Shown one piece after another: positions 1 to 6,185 of a stretch of DNA of 11,528 nucleotides. The notes below the pieces were generated by a model. The model ran no database searches, was not told where the DNA came from, and saw nothing but the letters and a program-made list of their open reading frames with translations. Origin of the DNA: CAZBQG01 sp964493945 (GTDB taxonomy: Bacteria > Pseudomonadota > Alphaproteobacteria > Rhodospirillales > UBA2165); assembly GCA_964493945.1 (NCBI GenBank), contig CAZBQG010000140.1, forward strand, positions 1 to 11,528, read 5' to 3'. Both the position numbers and the translations under genes were made by a program. The stretch's first letter is position 1. Every line of letters begins with the position of its first letter.

Positions 1-527
1 GGGTCATGGTGCGCGACGAGAATGGTGTCGAGGTGCCTTTGAAACAGGATTTCCGGCTGGCCTTCGTCGGTGTTCCCTGTTATCCCATCTTCCGGCGGTT
101 CAACGACATGTTCCTCAATTGGGGGGGAAATTTCGTGACCTCTTCTTATTTGTGGTTTGCATCAGGCGGCGCGTCGTCGGGTTTCAAATATGACCTGGCC
201 AATCCCCTGGAAAGCTTCGCCGAGGGCAGCCTTTTGACCATCCGGGAAGCTATGGACAGCATGTTCAATCAGGCCGATCAGGTTAAGGAACAGGCCGAAT
301 ATTTCGATCTAGACGGCGTCGTCTATCACCCCATCAAGAGCTGCCGGACCGTTTCCACCGGGCTTGCCGATCAGCGCCGCTTCGTCAATGATGAACTGGG
401 GATTTCCACCTTGTTCATCGAGAGTGACCTGATGGATCCCCATGTGGTTTCCGAAGCCCAGATGAAAAACCGGGTCGACGCCTTTTTCGAGGGCCTCATT
501 TCACGCCGCCAGCAAAAAGCCTCCTAG
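1..527 (+). CDS. bcrB: Benzoyl-CoA reductase subunit B (BcrB/BadE/BzdO-like), C-terminal part
   Basis: This is the 3' end of a gene cut by the left window edge; the reading frame is open from the first bases and stops at TAG 525-527. Full family members are roughly 430-450 residues, so about 175 C-terminal residues are present. The visible part belongs to the HgdB/BcrB/BcrC superfamily (2-hydroxyacyl-CoA dehydratase/benzoyl-CoA reductase D-component fold). Two cysteines are in typical contexts, VGVPCYPIF near base 80 and HPIKSCRTVSTG near base 345; such cysteines bind the active-site [4Fe-4S] cluster in this family. The final segment (SEAQMKNRVDAFFEGL) is typical of the B subunit. With BcrC it should form the ring-reducing heterodimer in the cytoplasm. 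Four ATPase and partner genes follow in the same direction, 24 bases to the next start. The substrate, benzoyl-CoA or a substituted analogue, cannot be read from this fragment. Confidence 0.85.
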   Translation, partial: VMVRDENGVEVPLKQDFRLAFVGVPCYPIFRRFNDMFLNWGGNFVTSSYLWFASGGASSGFKYDLANPLESFAEGSLLTIREAMDSMFNQADQVKEQAEYFDLDGVVYHPIKSCRTVSTGLADQRRFVNDELGISTLFIESDLMDPHVVSEAQMKNRVDAFFEGLISRRQQKAS

Positions 528-551
528 GGCAGAAATAAAGAAGGACAAGAC

Positions 552-1715
552 ATGAAACGCTATTTCACCGAATGGGAAGGCAAACCGCTGGAGGAGATAT
601 TCCATGTTTGCCGCGAATTGGTCGAGGACCCGGCCTATCCCACCGTCGCCGCCTGGCGCGCCAACGGGGGAAAAGTGCTGGGTCATTTCCAGGTCTATTT
701 CCCGGAAGAAATCGCCCATGCAGCCAGTATTTTACCGGTCAAGATGCGTGGCGCCCAGACCGAGGGATTGGAATCGGAAAGCCGTTTCGGCTCTTATTTA
801 TGTTCCATCATCAAGACAAGCCTGGACATTACGCTGACCAAGGAGATCGAGCTGGATTTGTTTGTCACCCATCCGATCTGTGATGCGGCCAGAAATCTGG
901 CGGCCATCTGGGGGCGCAATTTCGACTATAAATGCCAGATCCTTTATTTGCCCCAGAATCCCAATTCGGCCCATGCCGGGGAGTATCTGACCCATGAATA
1001 CAAACGCCTGGCCCGCGACATCGAAGAAGTGGCCGGCAAAAAAATCAGCGAGGATGACCTTCGGGCATCCATAAGCGTCTACAACAAAAGCCGCGCCTTG
1101 TTCCGCGAACTCTACGGCATACGCCGCGAACAGCCCTGGCTGATCGCTTCCGACGAAGCGCTGATCGTGGTCGCCGCCGGGGGCTTCCTACCGCGGGAAG
1201 AATATAACGATCTTTTGGAAACGGTGATCAGTTTGGTCCGGGCCCGCGATGCGCGTAAGCAAGACAAGATGCGCGTCGTCTTCGAGGGCGGCTTTTGCGA
1301 GGTACCGCCCATCGATCTTCTGCAGACCGTTTCGCGGTCCTGCTATGTGGTGGATGATGATCTGTTTATTGGGCTCCGCTATCTGCTGGAAGATGTGCCA
1401 TCCGATGGCGATCCCATGGGCAATCTGGCCGACAGCTATCTGGAACATTCGTCTTACAGCCCGGTCCAACATGATCTGCGCAAGCCCAAGGAAAAAATGC
1501 TCCTCCAGCGCGTCCAGGAATCGGGCGCCGAGGCGGTGATCCTGGCCGCCGCCAAGATGTGCGAGCCCGGCCTGGAAGAACAGGTTTGCTATTCCAAGGC
1601 CCTGGACGAAAAAAGTATTCCTTATTTCATCAGCGAGTTCGAGGAAAACCAGACCACCTTCGATCATTTGTCGATCCAGCTTGAGACCTTCGTCGAAAAC
1701 ATCATGTTCGATTGA
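552..1715 (+). CDS. bcrC: Benzoyl-CoA reductase subunit C (BcrC/BadD/BzdN-like)
   Basis: This 387-residue protein is complete and matches the usual size of BcrC-type subunits. It has the HgdB-like fold and pairs with the B subunit to form the catalytic half of class I benzoyl-CoA reductase, where a low-potential electron is delivered to the thioester-activated ring. Likely cluster-ligand cysteines are C84 (SYLCSII), C110 (HPICDAARN) and C337 (AKMCEPGLEEQ). The C-terminus (IPYFISEFEEN, then QLETFVENIMF) is characteristic of the BcrC group. The start is supported by an AAGGA at 541-545, six bases upstream of the ATG. The gene lies between the B subunit and the BcrA-type ATPase. In the Thauera operon, recalled from the literature, C precedes B, so the order here is different. 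Assignment to 2-hydroxyacyl-CoA dehydratase is less likely because two different ATPases follow rather than one activator. Confidence 0.87.
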   Translation: MKRYFTEWEGKPLEEIFHVCRELVEDPAYPTVAAWRANGGKVLGHFQVYFPEEIAHAASILPVKMRGAQTEGLESESRFGSYLCSIIKTSLDITLTKEIELDLFVTHPICDAARNLAAIWGRNFDYKCQILYLPQNPNSAHAGEYLTHEYKRLARDIEEVAGKKISEDDLRASISVYNKSRALFRELYGIRREQPWLIASDEALIVVAAGGFLPREEYNDLLETVISLVRARDARKQDKMRVVFEGGFCEVPPIDLLQTVSRSCYVVDDDLFIGLRYLLEDVPSDGDPMGNLADSYLEHSSYSPVQHDLRKPKEKMLLQRVQESGAEAVILAAAKMCEPGLEEQVCYSKALDEKSIPYFISEFEENQTTFDHLSIQLETFVENIMFD

Positions 1716-1764
1716 GGGTCCCGGCCTATTGCAACAAATTGAATAACGGACGAGGAGAGCAATC

Positions 1765-2583
1765 ATGAAATATTCAGCAGGCGTGGATGTGGGATCGACC
1801 CAGACCAAGGCGGTGGTCATCGATGAGAGCAAGGAAATCGTCGGGCGCTCCTTGATCGATACGGGCGCCAACGTCACCCAGGCGGCCGAGGATTCATATC
1901 ATCTGGCCCTGGAAAACATGGGTCTGGCGGATGAGGATGTGGGTTATGTGATCGGTACCGGCTATGGACGTTACAAGGTGACCTTCGGCGACCGCCAGGT
2001 GACCGAGATCAGTTGCCACGGCCGGGGTGCAGCCCTTATGTTCCCGGGCACCAAGACCGTGCTGGATATGGGGGGGCAGGATAGTAAGGCGATCAGCGTC
2101 CAGCCCTCGGGCGAGATCAAGGATTTCTGCATGAACGATAAATGCGCCGCCGGCACAGGACGTTTTCTGGGCGCCGCGGCCAAGGCCTTGGAGATGGATC
2201 TGGGCGATCTGGGCCCGGTCGCCCTCAAATCAGAAAAGCCTGTGCGCATTTCCACCACCTGCACCGTCTTCGCCGAGGCCGAGGTTCTGGCCTGGCTGGG
2301 CAAGGGCAAGACCGTGGAAGACATTCTCTGGGGCGTGCATCAATCCATCGCGGCGCGTACTTTTGGGCTTCTCCGCCGTGTGGGCATCGAGGACGAGATC
2401 ACCTTCACCGGTGGCGTGGCCCGCAATATCGGCATGATCAAGGCGATGGAAGACAAGCTGGAGACCAAGATGAATGTCTCCGAGGATTCCCATTATATGG
2501 GGGCTCTGGGCGCGGCACTCTTTGCCATGGACAATGTGATGGCCGGCGATGCGCGGGCCGAAAAAGTGAAAGAGGTAGCATAA
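1765..2583 (+). CDS. bcrA: Benzoyl-CoA reductase ATPase subunit A (BcrA/BadF/BzdP-like)
   Basis: A 272-residue BadF/BadG/BcrA/BcrD-family ATPase of the ASKHA (actin/Hsp70-like) fold. Visible nucleotide-binding motifs are GVDVGSTQTK at residues 6-15, IGTGYGR at 63-69 and DMGGQDSKAI at 101-110. C127 (in NDKCAAGTGRFL) and C166 (in CTVFAEAEV) sit where the HgdC activator of Acidaminococcus fermentans has its cluster-binding cysteines. One cysteine pair from each of two subunits holds a bridging [4Fe-4S] cluster. ATP hydrolysis drives electron transfer from ferredoxin to the catalytic B/C pair. The GQDSK version of the motif marks the A-type partner. Thauera and Rhodopseudomonas BcrA/BadF are much longer (about 435 residues); this short form is closer to the bzd-type of Azoarcus (sizes recalled, not searched). 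A GAGGAG at 1752-1757 precedes the ATG by seven bases. Confidence 0.88.
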   Translation: MKYSAGVDVGSTQTKAVVIDESKEIVGRSLIDTGANVTQAAEDSYHLALENMGLADEDVGYVIGTGYGRYKVTFGDRQVTEISCHGRGAALMFPGTKTVLDMGGQDSKAISVQPSGEIKDFCMNDKCAAGTGRFLGAAAKALEMDLGDLGPVALKSEKPVRISTTCTVFAEAEVLAWLGKGKTVEDILWGVHQSIAARTFGLLRRVGIEDEITFTGGVARNIGMIKAMEDKLETKMNVSEDSHYMGALGAALFAMDNVMAGDARAEKVKEVA

Positions 2584-2584
2584 C

Positions 2585-3409
2585 ATGGCCTATACCATTG
2601 GATTGGACGTCGGATCGACCTACACCAAGGGACTGATCCTGGACGGCAAGAAAAATATTATCGCCCACACCATGCAGGCGACGGGCGCGCGCCTCAATGA
2701 CGCGGCTGCCGCCGTGGTCAAGAAAGCCACCGACGCGGCGGGGCTCAAAAGCGATGACATCGCCTACTGCATCACCACCGGTTATGGCCGCCACCAATAT
2801 ACCGAGCGCGACCTGCAGGTTACCGATCTGACGGCAACGGCTCGGGGCACTGCCTTTTTGTTCCCCGGCACACGCACGGTCCTGGATATCGGCGGGCAAA
2901 CCATGAAGGCCAGTCGCATCGACGGCCACCCCAAGGTGCAGACCTTCCGGCTCAACGACAAATGCGCCTCGGGCACGGGCATGTTCCTGGAAAAGACCGT
3001 GCGTTATATGGGCTTTGAAACCGAAGATATCGGCGAGCTTCTGCACAAGGCGGAAGAGGCGGTACCCATTTCCGGCGTCTGCACCGTGTTCGCCGAATCC
3101 GAAGTGATCAACCATCTGTCAAACGCCGTGGCGCCCGAGAACATCATGATGGGTGCGGGCGTATCCCTCACTCAGAAATCGGTGCAGCTTCTCAAGCGCA
3201 TTCAGGTGGAGCCGGAAGTGACCCTGGTCGGCGGAATTTTGCGATGGGACACCATGGCCAAGGCAATCAGCGAAAAGCTGGGCGTCGAAGTCAATGTGGC
3301 CAAGGACGACATGCCCCAATATACGGCGGCGCTGGGCTGTGCCATACTGGGCCATATCCGGCTTGGCAAAATCGGCGAGGGTCAGGAAAAGGCCCAAAAG
3401 GCGGCTTGA
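2585..3409 (+). CDS. bcrD: Benzoyl-CoA reductase ATPase subunit D (BcrD/BadG/BzdQ-like)
   Basis: A 274-residue partner ATPase, similar to the preceding subunit but clearly a different paralogue. Motifs are GLDVGSTYTK at residues 6-15, TTGYGR at 64-69 and DIGGQTMKAS at 101-110, where the GQTMK form is typical of D-type subunits. C127 (NDKCASGTGMFL) and C166 (VCTVFAESEV) provide its half of the bridging [4Fe-4S] cluster. With the A subunit it forms a heterodimeric ATPase that activates electrons for ring reduction. Having two distinct ATPases argues for a benzoyl-CoA reductase and against a 2-hydroxyacyl-CoA dehydratase, which normally has a single homodimeric activator. The gene starts one base after the A-subunit stop codon, so translation is probably coupled. 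The C-terminal 15 residues are polar and Ala/Lys/Glu-rich, probably a flexible tail. Confidence 0.88.
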   Translation: MAYTIGLDVGSTYTKGLILDGKKNIIAHTMQATGARLNDAAAAVVKKATDAAGLKSDDIAYCITTGYGRHQYTERDLQVTDLTATARGTAFLFPGTRTVLDIGGQTMKASRIDGHPKVQTFRLNDKCASGTGMFLEKTVRYMGFETEDIGELLHKAEEAVPISGVCTVFAESEVINHLSNAVAPENIMMGAGVSLTQKSVQLLKRIQVEPEVTLVGGILRWDTMAKAISEKLGVEVNVAKDDMPQYTAALGCAILGHIRLGKIGEGQEKAQKAA

Positions 3410-3437
3410 GCAACTGAGGGTTAAGGGGGCAGGCGAT

Positions 3438-3776
3438 ATGGCATTGGAAGATCCGGCAAACCAGAATACGGCCGCCCGCGCTCAGCTTTTGCAAAGCGGC
3501 GGTGCGGAGGGCTGCAGTGATGACGAAACGCCCCAATCCGCAGGTTCCTATGCCGGATGCGCCCTGCCCAAAAACCATCTGCTCACCGATGAAGGCTGGG
3601 AGTGGCGCGGCAACGCCGATGAACGCCGCGCCCGGGAGATGACCGACACCTATGAAGAGCTGGGCTTCGAGGTAAAAATCGAGCCCCTCGACCTGAACCA
3701 GCTCTCGGAAGGGTGTTTCGGCTGCAAGGACGTGCTGAATGATTTCGGCGCGGTCTATGTGCGCAAAAAAAACTGA
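3438..3776 (+). CDS. Small cysteine-containing protein of unknown function
   Basis: A 112-residue soluble protein starting at the ATG at 3438, 28 bases after the reductase D gene, with a purine-rich AAGGGGG upstream. The N-terminal 35 residues are polar and look disordered. The C-terminal part looks folded, running from WEWRGNADERRAREM through an ELGFEVKIEPLDL stretch to an EGCFGCKDVLNDF motif with a CxxC pair. Two further cysteines lie in AEGCSDD and YAGCALPK. No signal peptide or membrane segment is seen. I do not recognise the family. Its position directly behind the benzoyl-CoA reductase genes suggests a role with that enzyme, for example in cluster assembly, electron delivery or regulation, but this is only inference from context. 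The CxxC alone could bind zinc, take part in a disulfide or bind an iron-sulfur cluster. Length, frame and ribosome site make it a probable real gene. Confidence 0.7.
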   Translation: MALEDPANQNTAARAQLLQSGGAEGCSDDETPQSAGSYAGCALPKNHLLTDEGWEWRGNADERRAREMTDTYEELGFEVKIEPLDLNQLSEGCFGCKDVLNDFGAVYVRKKN

Positions 3777-3814
3777 ACCGGGCATTAGCACAAACTTTTT
3801 CCCTTGGCTGCCTA

Positions 3815-3839
3815 CCCAAAATTGTGCCTCAATAGTGGG
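3815..3839. promoter_or_regulatory. Imperfect dyad in the gap before the amidohydrolase gene
   Basis: The 86-base gap 3777-3862 holds an imperfect inverted repeat: CCCA pairs with TGGG at the outside and ATTG with CAAT inside, with two mismatches between the arms and a five-base TGCCT loop. It is not followed by a T run on either strand, so it is a poor intrinsic terminator. It could be an operator or an RNA hairpin ahead of the next gene, or chance. I see no convincing -35/-10 pair in the gap. Confidence 0.22.
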
Positions 3840-3850
3840 AACAGCAACAC

Positions 3851-3855
3851 GGAGG
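3851..3855 (+). promoter_or_regulatory. Strong Shine-Dalgarno site of the amidohydrolase gene
   Basis: GGAGG lies seven bases before the ATG at 3863. It fixes that start and suggests efficient translation, independent of the small gene 86 bases upstream. Confidence 0.75.
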
Positions 3856-3862
3856 AAAAACC

Positions 3863-4888
3863 ATGGCCAAATCCCGTAGCCAGAAACCCCTGGTGATCGA
3901 TGCCCATGCCCATTACCACGGTGCCAGCGTCAATAAATTCATCCGCGAAAAGACCGGACGCACCGGGGGCGGGTTTGTGGGGTCCATCGGTATTTCCAAG
4001 AAGATGGTGGCTGCTCAGAACCGCCATGTGAAATTCGTCACCGAACGCCAGCGCGACGTCAAATTGCGCCTCCGGGAATTGGATAAGCTGGGCATCGATA
4101 TGCAGGTGCTTACGTCTTCGCCCAATGCCGGGTGCTATTGGGCCGATGGCGAGACGGGGCTGAAAATGGCGGCGCGCAACAATGATACGGTGGCCGAGAT
4201 GGTCGCCAAATACCCCCACCGCTTCGTCGGCGTCGGCACCATCCCCCTGCAGAACGTCAACCTGTCCATCAAGGAACTGAGGCGCTGTGTGGGTGAACTG
4301 GACCTGAGGGGCGTGATCATCGGATCCATCGTCGAGGGGATGGAGCTGGGCGATAAAAAATTATGGAAATTCTGGAGGGAGTTGGAAAAGCTGGGCGTGC
4401 CGGTGATCATCCATCCCGACGGCTTCACCCATCCAGAAAGGCTGTTGAAATTCTATATGTGGAATTCCATCGCCCAGCCTTTGGAAGAGGCCCTGGCCAT
4501 GTCGTCTTTCATTTATGAAGGGGTGATGGACACCTTTCCCAAGATCAAGATTCTTATCTGCCATGGCGGGGGCTATTTGCCCTTTTATGCCGGGCGCGCC
4601 GACATAACCTATATTGGGCGGCCCGAAACAGGCGGCAAGGCGGCCAAAAAGCCGTCCGATTACTTTCGGCGCTTTTATTACGATACGGTCTTTTATAACC
4701 AGGACATGCTGCAATTCCTGGTCAAGAAGGTGGGGGACAGCAAAATCATGATGGGCACCGACTATCCCCACTATTCCAAGGAATGGAATGGCGCCGATTT
4801 CGTCAAGAAAACCCCCGGCCTGTCGAAAGAGACCAAAGACAAGATTCTTTACAAAAATGCTGCCAAACTGTTCCGGATCAAGCTCTAG
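3863..4888 (+). CDS. Amidohydrolase 2 family protein (ACMSD-like decarboxylase/hydrolase)
   Basis: A 341-residue cytoplasmic TIM-barrel protein of the amidohydrolase-related family PF04909, which contains ACMSD (2-amino-3-carboxymuconate-6-semialdehyde decarboxylase), gamma-resorcylate and other nonoxidative decarboxylases and some hydrolases of aromatic breakdown. The metal-binding set is complete: H15 and H17 in DAHAH, H184 in IIHPDG, H234 in CHGGG and D300 in MGTDYPH. The spacing matches the ACMSD ligands (His9, His11, His177, His228, Asp294 as I recall them) with an offset of six or seven residues. R245 in the FYAGR segment is a plausible substrate carboxylate contact. The substrate cannot be read from the sequence. 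It follows the benzoyl-CoA reductase genes in the same direction, so a step on an aromatic acid or ring-cleavage product is plausible. The 86-base gap leaves open its own promoter. Confidence 0.85.
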   Translation: MAKSRSQKPLVIDAHAHYHGASVNKFIREKTGRTGGGFVGSIGISKKMVAAQNRHVKFVTERQRDVKLRLRELDKLGIDMQVLTSSPNAGCYWADGETGLKMAARNNDTVAEMVAKYPHRFVGVGTIPLQNVNLSIKELRRCVGELDLRGVIIGSIVEGMELGDKKLWKFWRELEKLGVPVIIHPDGFTHPERLLKFYMWNSIAQPLEEALAMSSFIYEGVMDTFPKIKILICHGGGYLPFYAGRADITYIGRPETGGKAAKKPSDYFRRFYYDTVFYNQDMLQFLVKKVGDSKIMMGTDYPHYSKEWNGADFVKKTPGLSKETKDKILYKNAAKLFRIKL

Positions 4889-4899
4889 AGCCCTTGATC
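4876..4899. terminator. Inverted repeat between convergent stop codons
   Basis: GATCAAG at 4876-4882 is perfectly complementary to CTTGATC at 4893-4899, with a ten-base loop that contains the plus-strand TAG stop. The right arm contains part of the minus-strand TGA stop. The seven-base stem lies exactly where two operons converge and might act as a bidirectional transcription end. Neither side has a T run, so it is not a classic intrinsic terminator and may only be a block to read-through or coincidence. Confidence 0.35.
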
Positions 4900-5518
4900 A
4901 CGGCGGCGGAGAGCGGCGGAAAAGATGGCCGTCCGTTGACATCAGACCCGATCCGACTTCGAGGAGCAGCCGGCGGAGGTCACCCGGGCCATTGCTCACC
5001 CGGGAATAGGGTATGTTCATGCCTGCAAATTGCCCCATCACCTTGCGCCCCTTGAGCCGTCCCTGCTCAATCAAATCGCGCACCCGGAAATTGTTCATCA
5101 GCCACACCCGCACCAGGTCCTTTGTCTCGAAATCCACCTTGACGACGGAATATCCAGGCGTCAGGCCGGGCGCGGTATAGTCATCGCCCTTACCCTTGAT
5201 GCGCCGGAAATTGACATATAGCTCGCCATCGATCCGGCTGGCGAAGGCCGTTCCGCGCCACCAGAAAACCTTGCGCTTTTCGCTTCCCGTCCCCGCCGTG
5301 ATGAGATTGACGAGCAACCCGCCTTTCCCGTCGGAACGGAGATAGATGATCATGGCGCCATCTTTTTTGCCATTGTGAAAGGCAACCCAGACACCGGCGA
5401 GACGTTTATGGTCCGATTGGGAGCCGAGCGGCTGGCCCAGGGGATGAGAAAATTCGGGCGGCATGCCGCAAGCCGCCAAACCCAGGGCGGCCAGGAGAAC
5501 AAAATAAATCCGAAACAT
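4898..5518 (-). CDS. Small lipoprotein of unknown function
   Basis: The ATG at 5518 gives a 206-residue protein with a clear lipoprotein signal: a hydrophobic stretch followed by the lipobox LAAC, with C17 as the lipidated cysteine. Glycine follows the cysteine, so outer-membrane sorting is likely under the Lol rule of enteric bacteria (inference). A TTG at 5539 would extend the frame by seven residues, but the ATG places the signal correctly. The mature part is mixed beta-rich sequence, beginning around LAGVWVAFHNGKKDGAMIIY and including FWWRGTAFASRIDGELYV, which suggests a compact beta-sandwich or lipocalin-like domain; this is not a family assignment. The gene starts 17 bases after the TetR stop and is probably co-transcribed with it. 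I do not recognise the family and no catalytic motif is visible. Confidence 0.75.
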   Translation of the reverse strand: MFRIYFVLLAALGLAACGMPPEFSHPLGQPLGSQSDHKRLAGVWVAFHNGKKDGAMIIYLRSDGKGGLLVNLITAGTGSEKRKVFWWRGTAFASRIDGELYVNFRRIKGKGDDYTAPGLTPGYSVVKVDFETKDLVRVWLMNNFRVRDLIEQGRLKGRKVMGQFAGMNIPYSRVSNGPGDLRRLLLEVGSGLMSTDGHLFRRSPPP

Positions 5519-5535
5519 GCTATGACCCGTCCAAC

Positions 5536-6117
5536 TCAAGAGAGGGTGGCCAGGGTGCTTTCCACGATATCATTGCGCATTTCGCAATCGTCAAAGACCC
5601 AGCACATTACCCGGAGACCGCTGAGGCTGTTGGTCAAATGCCTAGCCAGGGCGCGGGGCTTGTGACCCGGGCCCAACTCGCCATCCCGGCTGGCCTGCTC
5701 CAGGGCCTGGAAAAAGCCCTCCTCCACCTGTTTCAGGCCGGCCGCCACCCGGCGTTTGACTTCCGGGTCCTTGGAACAAAGCTCGATGGCCGTGTTGTAG
5801 ATCAGACAACCCCGCCGCTCTCCGTCCAGCCCACCGCATTCCACGGCTTCTTCAAAAACCTCACGGATCGCCGACAGCTTGGGGCCAGGCTGGAAAAGTG
5901 GCGCCAGCATGCGGTTGATCTCATATTCGTAGAAATAATCCAGAGACTCCAGATGAAGGCGGCGCTTATCGCCAAAGGTGGCGTAGAGGCTGCCTCGGTT
6001 GATGCCCATGGCATCCACCAGATCCTCCATGGAGGTGCTTTCATAGCCCTTGGCCCAAAACACATCCATGGCCTTGACCAATACGGTCTCGCGATCGAAT
6101 TTTCTGGGCCGGGCCAT
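5536..6117 (-). CDS. TetR/AcrR family transcriptional regulator
   Basis: A 193-residue protein, a usual TetR length. The N-terminal TetR_N domain spans about residues 9-55, with the helix-turn-helix at 29-50 (STSMEDLVDAMGINRGSLYATF). The remaining all-helical part is the ligand-binding and dimerisation domain. Family members are mostly repressors released by a small hydrophobic or aromatic ligand; the ligand here is unknown. The ATG at 6117 is preceded by a weak GAGAG. The gene is followed closely by the lipoprotein gene, which is a likely member of its regulon. The 67-base gap upstream could hold its promoter and own operator. Control of the neighbouring Nap-like or benzoyl-CoA reductase operon is possible but not shown by anything in the sequence. 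Confidence 0.88.
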   Translation of the reverse strand: MARPRKFDRETVLVKAMDVFWAKGYESTSMEDLVDAMGINRGSLYATFGDKRRLHLESLDYFYEYEINRMLAPLFQPGPKLSAIREVFEEAVECGGLDGERRGCLIYNTAIELCSKDPEVKRRVAAGLKQVEEGFFQALEQASRDGELGPGHKPRALARHLTNSLSGLRVMCWVFDDCEMRNDIVESTLATLS

Positions 6118-6173
6118 GAGGAACTCTCGCCAGGTGTTTGGTTTACGATCCTAACATGGCTATTTTGGAATGG

Positions 6174-6185
6174 ATATTCAAATAT
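6174..6185. promoter_or_regulatory. AT-rich palindrome upstream of the TetR gene
   Basis: The gap 6118-6184 is the only spacer in the minus-strand half longer than 20 bases. At its upstream edge lies ATATT-CA-AATAT, a short perfect inverted repeat that touches the stop codon of the preceding DUF255 gene. On the minus strand a TTGAAT overlaps it and could serve as a -35 element, with only a poor -10 match (CATGTT) 17 bases on. It is a candidate operator/promoter region for the TetR-lipoprotein pair. AT-rich palindromes this short arise easily by chance. Confidence 0.25.

Noticed and set aside
1188..1877. A 229-codon minus-strand open frame opposite bcrC and the start of bcrA.
   Set aside because: It runs across two clear genes and their spacer on the other strand and shows no domain or signal.
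1..3409. The genes could encode a 2-hydroxyacyl-CoA dehydratase and its activator.
   Set aside because: Two different ATPase paralogues (GQDSK and GQTMK types) occur together, and the B and C subunit C-termini match the benzoyl-CoA reductase group; dehydratases usually have one activator.
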